Shown here: piece by piece, positions 14,517 through 20,202 of the stretch | Layout of the letters: each line of letters begins with the position of its first letter | Numbering within the stretch: position 1 is the stretch's first letter | From: CAYLYM01 sp964387645 | Lineage (GTDB): Bacteria > Calditrichota > Calditrichia > RBG-13-44-9 | Assembly: GCA_964387645.1 (NCBI GenBank) | Contig: CAYLYM010000069.1 | Span: 1 to 20,202, forward strand | Reading direction: 5' to 3' | Length of the DNA: 20,202 nucleotides | The notes under the pieces: generated by a model | Databases searched by the model: none | Told to the model about the DNA's origin: nothing | Seen by the model: only the letters and a program-made list of their open reading frames with translations | Made by a program: the position numbers and the translations under genes

Positions 14517-15539
14517 TTACAAGTCCAGGTGTTTTTTTACTGTCTCAGCATGTTTATTGATACTTTTTAGAATTTTACGAGCGATTCTTAAAGCTCGTAC
14601 CGCTTCTTTTCCAGTGACTGCTGGTGTTTCGTCCTTTAAGATCGATTGAATGAATAATGAAAGTTCATAATTCAATGGATTGAGATCCTTCTTTTCGTAT
14701 CTTGAATATTGAATGGATTTCTGGTCCTTTTCATCCCCCTTTTGGTCTATGGGAAAGGTGAATTGGCCGTCTCGTTTAGATAAAGCCCCTTTTACCAATT
14801 GATACACTTCGCTGGTTCCTTCCAAAAAGTCTACCGAGAGGTAAGCATTAGGTTGAAAAAAACGCATTTTTCGCATTTTGCGTGTTGAAATGCGACTGGC
14901 AGTTACATTGGCTACTGCTCCATTCTTAAATTCCAAACGACAATTCGCAATATCTTCGGTTTGCGAGATAATGGAAACTCCACTTGCGTGTATATATTTT
15001 ACCGGGCTTTTAATAAAACTTAGAATAAGGTCAATATCATGGATCATCAGGTCTAGCACAACCGCCACATCAGTTCCACGGGGATTAAAAGTGGAAAGAC
15101 GATGCGATTCAATAAAGAGGGGATAGTGGATAAATTCTTCAACTGCTAAAAGGGCAGGATTAAACCGCTCGATATGTCCAACCTGAAGTTTCAGGTTTCT
15201 CTTCTCGGCCAGATCGACAATTTCGTTCCCCTGTTCAACTGTCTCAGTGATGGGTTTTTCAATAAAAATATGTTTATTATTCAATAAAGCTTTTTTGGCG
15301 TATTCAAAATGGGTAGTTGTGGGAGTAACAATACTTAATGCATTGCAATTTCTTAGTAATTTATCGAAAGAGTCGAACACATGTGTGTCAAATTCATCGG
15401 CAACCTGGTGAGCTCGTTGTGAATCAACATCATAAACACCGACAAGGTTGGCATCACGTATAGTTTTCAATTGTTGAACATGCCAGCGTCCTAGATGTCC
15501 TACGCCAACGACTCCAATATTTACTTTATCTTTGATCAA
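14517..15539 (-). CDS. Gfo/Idh/MocA family oxidoreductase, resembling UDP-GlcNAc 3-dehydrogenase (GnnA-like)
   Basis: NAD(P)-dependent sugar oxidoreductase, 340 aa. The Rossmann motif is GVVGVGHLGRWH at 9-20; EKP at 94-96 holds the conserved catalytic-site Lys; VGHIERFNPAL at 120-130 and DLMIHDIDL at 163-171, with the catalytic-type His167, follow. The GHIERFNP signature is one I associate with the GnnA-like branch, which oxidises UDP-GlcNAc at C3 before a GnnB aminotransferase makes the diamino sugar used for amide-linked lipid A. No GnnB-type DegT aminotransferase is in this window, so that role is inferred. No ATG is near; the start is TTG 15539, overlapping the upstream TGA by 4 bp (TTGA), with AGAGG about 10 nt ahead. 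It lies between the GWxTD gene and the methyltransferase in a tight operon. Confidence 0.85.
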   Translation of the reverse strand: MIKDKVNIGVVGVGHLGRWHVQQLKTIRDANLVGVYDVDSQRAHQVADEFDTHVFDSFDKLLRNCNALSIVTPTTTHFEYAKKALLNNKHIFIEKPITETVEQGNEIVDLAEKRNLKLQVGHIERFNPALLAVEEFIHYPLFIESHRLSTFNPRGTDVAVVLDLMIHDIDLILSFIKSPVKYIHASGVSIISQTEDIANCRLEFKNGAVANVTASRISTRKMRKMRFFQPNAYLSVDFLEGTSEVYQLVKGALSKRDGQFTFPIDQKGDEKDQKSIQYSRYEKKDLNPLNYELSLFIQSILKDETPAVTGKEAVRALRIARKILKSINKHAETVKKHLDL

Positions 15540-16831
15540 GGAAGCTTAACCTCTTGTTCATCAACAAGTTGATACCGTTTGCGTCCATTAATAGCTTTAA
15601 ATTTAAAAATAAGCTGACGATCCACCAAATAGTATATCCATTTCATATAAGGATTTACAGGATCTAAGCTGGTGTCTTCAATTTGGTCTGGTTTACCATA
15701 TAGCACATAAATTCGACCAGGGTCGGTTTTCCAACCATATCGCCCTTTTCGGTTGTGTGACCACTTGATATCAGCGCTATCTACCCTACTATAAAATTCC
15801 AGCATCATTTCGTTTAATGCTGTTTTAGGGGTGGGATCTCTCTCTTTCCAATAAGAAAAAAATGCCTTTCGCCGTTCTGTCTTGTTACCTGAATTTAATT
15901 TTTTATAATCTTCTGGTTTCATAACCAGCCGTAGCGGCTCTATAGCGTATTTTAACTCTTGTAAACTTTGTGGTTTGTTAAACCAGACAATTTTCACAGG
16001 CAGAGTTTGTTTGGAGCTGTCTTCTCCAAAATAATATCGTAAAAATAGGCGATAATTGCCTTCGTCCCATGAAATAGAAGGTAATTTAAAAAAAACCTTA
16101 AAATAGGAATGAGCTACCGATAATGTTGTGTCAATTTTATAAATTAGTTGATTCGATTCTGCATTTTTAAATAGAATACTGATATCCACTTTAGTGTCTT
16201 GAAGGATCCATCCTGTTAAAAACAGACCTAAATATTTATTAAATGGAAGATATTCTCGTAAAGCAATTGGACGTCTGGGAAATAAAGGTGGATATTGAGC
16301 TTCATTATCTTCTAAGTCACAAAATATGGGTGGTGAAGCATAGAAATTTTTTATAGGCAACAATTGGATCTTGAAATTAAATTTTTGATGTTGTTGCCCT
16401 TTCAGGTCCTGATAGTTTACATGAACGTTGTAATTTCCAGCTGGAACGATTAGCGAATCATAAGTGAATAAAAATTTATCTCTCCGGTTTGTTTCTTTAT
16501 AATTATTTACAGTGATTTGAAATTGCCAGGTTCGAGAAAAAACTTGATGATTTTTTGCATCGATAAAATTGACTTCGAATTGTGCTTCTGATTTGTAATG
16601 GGAATCATCAAGAATAAATTGTAGGTAATCATAAACAATATCGCTCAGTAAATAAACTTTGTAATGATTTTGGTCATTCACAGTTGGATAAATGCGGAAG
16701 ACAATAGGCATGTAACGATCTATTTTTTCACCAAATGGACCGGTTTGTTGGTAAACCTGTTTGTAGGATCCTTGAGCTAAAATATATTGAGTCAGACTTA
16801 AAAGAATTGAGAATGTAAAAAAATGTCTCAT
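15536..16831 (-). CDS. GWxTD domain-containing secreted protein
   Basis: Exported protein of unknown function, 431 aa, defined by the GWxTD domain. A signal peptide is clear: MRHFF followed by a hydrophobic core (TFSILLSLTQYILA), with likely cleavage after ILA-Q near residue 19. The middle (about 40-285) is beta-rich, with short alternating strands like stacked Ig-like or beta-sandwich modules. The C-terminal GWxTD domain has YWKERDPTPKTALNE near 328-341 and GRYGWKTDPGRIYVLYGKPDQIE at about 363-385, the family signature, with GWKTD at 366-370. GGAGT five bases before ATG 16831 supports the start. It is the first gene of a three-gene operon, suggesting an envelope role beside sugar and lipid modification enzymes; the molecular function is not known. 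Confidence 0.88.
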   Translation of the reverse strand: MRHFFTFSILLSLTQYILAQGSYKQVYQQTGPFGEKIDRYMPIVFRIYPTVNDQNHYKVYLLSDIVYDYLQFILDDSHYKSEAQFEVNFIDAKNHQVFSRTWQFQITVNNYKETNRRDKFLFTYDSLIVPAGNYNVHVNYQDLKGQQHQKFNFKIQLLPIKNFYASPPIFCDLEDNEAQYPPLFPRRPIALREYLPFNKYLGLFLTGWILQDTKVDISILFKNAESNQLIYKIDTTLSVAHSYFKVFFKLPSISWDEGNYRLFLRYYFGEDSSKQTLPVKIVWFNKPQSLQELKYAIEPLRLVMKPEDYKKLNSGNKTERRKAFFSYWKERDPTPKTALNEMMLEFYSRVDSADIKWSHNRKGRYGWKTDPGRIYVLYGKPDQIEDTSLDPVNPYMKWIYYLVDRQLIFKFKAINGRKRYQLVDEQEVKLP

Positions 16832-16867
16832 ATTTTACTCCAATTATGAAATATATTCATAGTAGAT

Positions 16868-16895
16868 ATTTAAATCAAGACCAACGAAATTTCAA
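16868..16895 (-). promoter_or_regulatory. Candidate promoter for the GWxTD operon
   Basis: On the minus strand TTGAAA (16895-16890) and TTAAAT (16873-16868) are spaced by 16 bp. This would start transcription near 16861, about 30 nt before ATG 16831. Position and spacing fit, but the AT-rich background makes chance matches likely. Confidence 0.35.
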
Positions 16896-17293
16896 TTATT
16901 TTTATTTATACTGAAAGGAATTAATAAAGTTTTATTATAAAATTTTGGTTTGGATGCTGAAGGAAGTTGTATTAAAGGATTGGAAATCAAAAAAAGTAGT
17001 AAAAAAGATATTTGTCGATCGGAGCCTTCTATGATTTCTTATAATTATTGTTTGTATATAGAATTATTCACTTTGACTATACAAATTTAGAAAATTTGCA
17101 ATAAATAATACAATTGACTAATAATGGTTATTTCTTTGGATTATCTCTTTACTATTTATATGAAAAAAGATAAATTAGTGGAACTTTAATTAATCTTAAA
17201 TAGATGGGGAATAATCATTTAAATTTATTGCCAGAGTAAAATAAAATTGAATGATTTGAAGCTGAAGTTAGATTGATTAGAAAATGATCAGAC

Positions 17294-17322
17294 TTGCATA
17301 TCAAATTATTCAAAATTAAATT
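17294..17322 (+). promoter_or_regulatory. Candidate promoter for the RseC-panD genes
   Basis: TTGCAT (17294-17299) and TAAATT (17317-17322) are spaced by 17 bp, giving a transcript start near 17329 and a leader of about 45 nt. Both boxes are imperfect. The ACTTAA/TTAAGT inverted repeat at 17348-17362 lies in this leader. Confidence 0.3.
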
Positions 17323-17374
17323 GCTTTACTAAAAAATTTGATTTTTAACTTAAAAATTAAGTGAGCACGTTAAG

Positions 17375-17794
17375 ATGATTGAACGTGGCATAGTAATAAA
17401 AAATGACGAGAACGGAATCGATGTTCAAATGCAACCTTCTACTGCTTGCGAAAGTTGTAGTGCTTGTTTCTTGAATTCAAAAAATTTACAGATTTTACAT
17501 TTAAATCAAAAAATTTCTGTTAAACCAGGAGATACGGTGGAAATTGAAGTAAAGCCGTCTTACGCTTTACGATCGGCTTTTTTACTTTTTTTTCTCCCCT
17601 TGCTTATGATGATTGTAGGTTACTTTATTTTTGCTAATTTTGTTAATATTCCTGGCTGGCCAGTATCTTACCAGGGGGCTTTGGGAGGTTTACTGGCTGT
17701 TATTGCTACCTATGGTGCAATTTATTTTTATGATAAACATTTACAAAAGTCGGATAAAAATAGCCAGGTGCGTATTGTTAGAGTAGTTCAATAA
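17375..17794 (+). CDS. RseC/MucC family (SoxR-reducing system) membrane protein
   Basis: Small inner-membrane protein, 139 aa, of the RseC/MucC family. In Enterobacteria RseC modulates sigmaE signalling and takes part with the Rsx/Rnf complex in reducing SoxR. The N-terminal cytoplasmic part carries a cysteine cluster, C25-x2-C28-x2-C31 (ACESCSACF), then a small beta segment (VKPGDTVEIEV). Two transmembrane helices follow (about 66-91 and 101-119) and a short basic tail. Escherichia coli RseC, as I recall it, spaces its cysteines C-x2-C-x5-C, so the ligand set differs. No rseA/rseB/rpoE or rnf gene is nearby, so the stress-response role may not hold. ATG 17375 has only a weak ribosome site. 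panD follows after 47 bp. Confidence 0.8.
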   Translation: MIERGIVIKNDENGIDVQMQPSTACESCSACFLNSKNLQILHLNQKISVKPGDTVEIEVKPSYALRSAFLLFFLPLLMMIVGYFIFANFVNIPGWPVSYQGALGGLLAVIATYGAIYFYDKHLQKSDKNSQVRIVRVVQ

Positions 17795-17841
17795 TATATA
17801 GAAACAAATGCTAGTTTGATCCAAAGTAAAAGGTAAAAATA

Positions 17842-18204
17842 ATGAAAAGAGAATTTTTAAAAGCTAAAATCCACAGAGCCACAATCACAGAAGCCAACTT
17901 GGATTACAGTGGTTCATTGACAATTGATGAAGCATTGATGGAAGCAGCTGGGATAGCACACAACGAACGTGTTCATGTGTTTAATATTAATAATGGTGCA
18001 CGATTTGAAACTTATGCAATCAGAGGGAAAAGAGGCAGTGGAATTATTGCCCTTAATGGTGCTGCTGCCCGTTTGGGTGCGGTTGGTGATCTAATTATCA
18101 TTGTTACTTATTGTTATCTATCCGAGGAAGAAATTCCTCAACATAAAGCAAAGGTTTTAATTATGGGGGAAGGAAACCGGATAAAGGAAATTTTAGAGAC
18201 CTGA
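17842..18204 (+). CDS. panD: Aspartate 1-decarboxylase (pyruvoyl-dependent)
   Basis: Converts L-aspartate to beta-alanine and CO2 for pantothenate and coenzyme A synthesis, in the cytoplasm as a tetramer. The pro-enzyme self-cleaves between Gly24 and Ser25 in YSGSLTID, turning Ser25 into the pyruvoyl cofactor; that site is intact and at the usual number. Other conserved parts are KIHRATITEANLDY at 9-22, NGARFETYAIRGKRGSG with the conserved Tyr near 58, and ALNGAAARL near 70-78. At 120 aa it has the normal length. AGGT at 17831-17834, 7 nt upstream, supports ATG 17842. It is not next to panB or panC. Probably co-transcribed with the RseC-family gene, an association without an obvious functional reason. 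Confidence 0.96.
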   Translation: MKREFLKAKIHRATITEANLDYSGSLTIDEALMEAAGIAHNERVHVFNINNGARFETYAIRGKRGSGIIALNGAAARLGAVGDLIIIVTYCYLSEEEIPQHKAKVLIMGEGNRIKEILET

Positions 18205-18239
18205 TTAATTCATGCTAGTGTAATTTCAAAGTTCTATTG

Positions 18240-18248
18240 TGTTATAAA
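18240..18248 (+). promoter_or_regulatory. Candidate extended -10 promoter for the acyltransferase-lpxK pair
   Basis: TGT-TATAAA at 18240-18248 is a TGn-extended -10 box with a five-of-six match; no good -35 is seen. Transcription would begin near 18255, leaving a leader of about 87 nt. That leader contains a perfect 12-bp palindrome TTGAATATTCAA (18267-18278) and a short leader frame at 18319. Confidence 0.35.
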
Positions 18249-18318
18249 ATGGTGTTTCTTTCCAGTTTGAATATTCAACAATTAATATTAAGCAAATATG
18301 ATTTCTGGAAGTTGGAGA

Positions 18319-18345
18319 ATGAAGAAAGAACATAATAATTTATGA
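18319..18345 (+). other. Eight-codon leader frame overlapping the acyltransferase start
   Basis: ATG 18319 encodes MKKEHNNL and stops at TGA 18343-18345, overlapping the acyltransferase ATG 18342 as ATGA. GGAAGTTGGAG just upstream could serve as its ribosome site, while ATG 18342 itself has no Shine-Dalgarno. This arrangement would allow translational coupling, but a frame this short arises easily by chance. Confidence 0.3.
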
Positions 18346-18998
18346 AAAAAATTTATCAGAAACTGATCTTGTTTTTTGCCACGGTTTTGGCTCGTCCGAT
18401 TTTATTATTATACCGCGAGACCCTTTCGATAAAGATCATCAATAAGAGATACTTAAAAAAGTTCCGGAGTCGGAATCAGAATTTTATTTTATCCTTCTGG
18501 CACGAGAACATGATTCTTCCCTTGTTGGTTCATGATGGACAGGGAATACATGCGTTGGTCAGTAAGCATTTCGATGGTGAGATAATTACCAGAATTCTTC
18601 GATCATTTAGGTTAGCAGCAGTACGGGGTTCCAGTACGCGGGGAGGGAAAGAGGCTTATCAGGTTTTGAAACGAGGAATGCTGAATGGCCCTTTTGAAGC
18701 GGCGTTTACCCCAGATGGCCCAACGGGACCTCGCCGGAAAGCCAAGTTGGGAGTAGTGCGGTTATCTTCAGAAACGGGAGCCCCAATCATTCCTATTGGA
18801 GTAGCAGCTACTCGTTATTATCGAATGGGAAGTTGGGATCGTTTGTTATTGATTTTACCATTCTCACGGTGTGTGCTGTATTATGGTTCTCCCTTCAGAG
18901 TACCAGCAAATTTAGGTGGAGAAGAGATACAACGATATGCTGAAAAGTTGGAAGAAATTACCAATCGCTTGGATGACGAGGCACAGAGGTGGCTCTAA
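18342..18998 (+). CDS. DUF374 lysophospholipid acyltransferase-like protein (probable late lipid A acyltransferase)
   Basis: Membrane-associated acyltransferase of the DUF374 branch of the LPLAT superfamily, 218 aa. The N-terminal hydrophobic helix (QKLILFFATVLARPILLLYR) anchors it. FWHENMILPLL near 48-58 corresponds to the catalytic H-x4-D/E region. HALVSKHFDGEIITRILRSF, VRGSSTRGGKEA and AFTPDGPTGPRRKAK around 124-138 are the conserved blocks of the family. DUF374 includes, to my recollection, the LpxJ-type late acyltransferase of epsilonproteobacteria, which adds a secondary acyl chain to lipid A. The 10-bp overlap with lpxK strongly supports a lipid A role. The start at ATG 18342 has no good Shine-Dalgarno but overlaps a leader frame. 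Function beyond acyl transfer is inferred. Confidence 0.85.
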   Translation: MKKIYQKLILFFATVLARPILLLYRETLSIKIINKRYLKKFRSRNQNFILSFWHENMILPLLVHDGQGIHALVSKHFDGEIITRILRSFRLAAVRGSSTRGGKEAYQVLKRGMLNGPFEAAFTPDGPTGPRRKAKLGVVRLSSETGAPIIPIGVAATRYYRMGSWDRLLLILPFSRCVLYYGSPFRVPANLGGEEIQRYAEKLEEITNRLDDEAQRWL

Positions 18999-20041
18999 TA
19001 TTTAGAATTTTAGGAATAATTTTCTTCCCCCTCACCTTAATCCATACCTTAATTATTTTTGTGAGAAATAAACTTTTTGATTGGGGATTTTTCCACTCTT
19101 GTCAAATATCAACGCCAGTAATAAGTATTGGCAATATTCAATTGGGTGGAACGGGAAAAACCCCTTTTACTGAATACGTTGTTCAGAAGCTTTTACAGTT
19201 CAATCTGAAACCGGTAATTTTAACCCGCGGATACCGGAGAAAAGACCGAAATCCCGTTTTGATTGATCCTAAAATTAGTAAAGGATTCTATTCCGATCAA
19301 ATAGGTGATGAACCTTATTTGCTTTCGAGAAATTTACCTGGAGTGACTATTGGTATTGATGCTGACCGATGTCGGATGGCCAAAAAGATTTATTCAGAAA
19401 AACCTGAGAGCGTTTTTGTTTTAGATGATGGTTTTCAGCATCGCAAGTTAACACGTGATGTGGATATTGTTTTACTGGATCCAACTCGCTGGTCTAAATT
19501 GCCATTTTTGTTCCCCTTAACTTATTTCAGAGACTTAAAATCGTCGCTTACAAGGGCACATATTTTTATAATAACCCGTTGGAAAAGTGATCCTGAAAAA
19601 TCCTGGCAATTAAAGAGAAAATTGATTTCGAGATATCAAAAACCTGTTTTTCTTTCGAATTTGAAACCAATTGGTTTACAAAATTTAAATAAAGATGAAA
19701 AAATTTCTTTAGAAGAAATTAGCCAGAAAAAAGTTATCGCTTTTTGTGGACTGGCTTCTCCGCACCAATTTTTTAAAATGTTGGAAGAAAATAATGCCAG
19801 AATTGTTGGGAAGAGAGTATTTAAGGACCATCATTATTATAATGAAAGAGAAATTAATTCCCTAATAGACATGGCAAGAAAATTCGATGCAGAATATATT
19901 ATCACAACTCAAAAAGATGCAGTAAAAATCCGGCAACAGTGGCTCAGCGGTAATCAAGATTTTTACTATGTGAGAATAATCATTCAATTAGATGATGAAG
20001 AAAAATTTATTAATATCCTCATGGGAGAACTTTCTGCATAA
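18989..20041 (+). CDS. lpxK: Tetraacyldisaccharide 4'-kinase
   Basis: LpxK phosphorylates the 4' position of the tetraacyl-disaccharide-1-phosphate precursor with ATP, on the cytoplasmic face of the inner membrane, completing lipid IVA. The N-terminal membrane-embedded helix is IFRILGIIFFPLTLIHTLIIFV. The Walker A loop is GNIQLGGTGKTP at 48-59. DDGFQHRKL at 146-154 is the LpxK signature with the catalytic Asp pair, and FPLTYFRDLKSSLTRAHIFIITR follows. Length (350 aa) is typical. The start is GTG 18989 inside the acyltransferase gene (10-bp overlap): an in-frame TGA at 18974-18976 excludes earlier starts, and GAGG at 18978-18981, 7 nt upstream, supports it. The two lipid A genes are therefore translationally coupled. 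Confidence 0.95.
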   Translation: MALIFRILGIIFFPLTLIHTLIIFVRNKLFDWGFFHSCQISTPVISIGNIQLGGTGKTPFTEYVVQKLLQFNLKPVILTRGYRRKDRNPVLIDPKISKGFYSDQIGDEPYLLSRNLPGVTIGIDADRCRMAKKIYSEKPESVFVLDDGFQHRKLTRDVDIVLLDPTRWSKLPFLFPLTYFRDLKSSLTRAHIFIITRWKSDPEKSWQLKRKLISRYQKPVFLSNLKPIGLQNLNKDEKISLEEISQKKVIAFCGLASPHQFFKMLEENNARIVGKRVFKDHHYYNEREINSLIDMARKFDAEYIITTQKDAVKIRQQWLSGNQDFYYVRIIIQLDDEEKFINILMGELSA

Positions 20042-20099
20042 TTGGCTGGATTCAAATTAATTTTGAAAGAAGTTAGTAAGAGAAAAATAAACCTACCTA

Positions 20100-20128
20100 T
20101 TGACAACGTTAGAAAAGGATATTATATT
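20100..20128 (+). promoter_or_regulatory. Strong sigma70-type promoter for the initiator tRNA
   Basis: A consensus TTGACA (20100-20105), a 17-bp spacer and TATATT (20123-20128, five of six matches) lie 18 bp before the tRNA. Initiation near 20135 would give a very short leader to the mature 5' end at 20147. This is the best promoter in the window and fits a highly transcribed tRNA gene. Confidence 0.75.
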
Positions 20129-20146
20129 TGTCGTGCTTTATATGAT

Positions 20147-20202
<56 letters not shown>

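Larger units (their letters stand above)
16832..17374. other. 543-bp AT-rich divergent intergenic region
   Basis: This spacer separates the minus-strand GWxTD operon from the plus-strand RseC-panD genes and should hold both promoters. I see no credible coding frame or RNA gene. Small inverted repeats occur: CAAATTT/AAATTTG at 17082-17098 with a 3-nt loop, and ACTTAA/TTAAGT at 17348-17362 close to the RseC start. Given the composition, either could be chance. Confidence 0.6.

Noticed and set aside
17073..17146. Promoter-like TTGACT boxes in the middle of the divergent spacer
   Set aside because: Neither TTGACT (17073 or 17114) has a -10 at an acceptable distance.

Overview
This window reads as chromosome of a diderm (Gram-negative type) bacterium with an AT-rich genome. 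It carries LpxK and a DUF374 lipid acyltransferase, which imply lipid A. It also carries a GWxTD-domain protein, a family known mainly from the Bacteroidota/Chlorobiota/Calditrichota side of the tree and from Acidobacteriota. A Calditrichota-like or other FCB-group origin is my best guess; this is inference, since no 16S or marker phylogeny is available. No IS element, transposase, CRISPR array, phage gene or resistance gene was seen.

Region 1 (1-11519, + strand) is a surface-polysaccharide (exopolysaccharide or O-antigen type, Wzx/Wzy-dependent) cluster. It starts inside a Wzz/GumC chain-length protein that runs off the left edge. After a gap with two hairpins comes a tightly packed block: DUF354 GT-B-like protein, NodB-type polysaccharide deacetylase, GT2 glycosyltransferase and Wzy/ligase membrane protein. 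A 398-bp gap follows, then Wzx flippase, two GT4 glycosyltransferases and a secreted right-handed beta-helix protein. Together they would build a lipid-linked repeat unit, flip it, polymerise it, set its length, deacetylate it and possibly cleave or epimerise it outside the cell.

Region 2 (11520-13723) is a 108-bp fold-back repeat between convergent genes, followed by a minus-strand pair: an ADP-ribose-binding macro-domain protein preceded by a class V (cysteine-desulfurase-like) PLP enzyme.

Region 3 (13940-16831, minus strand) is a compact three-gene operon transcribed GWxTD protein -> Gfo/Idh/MocA oxidoreductase (resembling UDP-GlcNAc 3-dehydrogenases) -> ICMT/PEMT-type membrane methyltransferase. 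The coding regions overlap by 4 bp and then sit 1 bp apart.

Region 4 (17375-20202, + strand) diverges from region 3 across a 543-bp AT-rich spacer. It holds an RseC-family membrane protein, aspartate 1-decarboxylase (panD), a DUF374 acyltransferase overlapping lpxK, and then a strong promoter driving an initiator tRNA-fMet gene cut by the right edge.

The points most worth a second look are: (a) the start of the beta-helix gene, where a normal lipoprotein signal peptide is recovered only by a -1 shift at a canonical slippery heptamer; (b) the fold-back repeat at 11556-11663; (c) the GnnA-like oxidoreductase operon close to lipid A genes. I did not find clear evidence of a wholly new multi-gene system.
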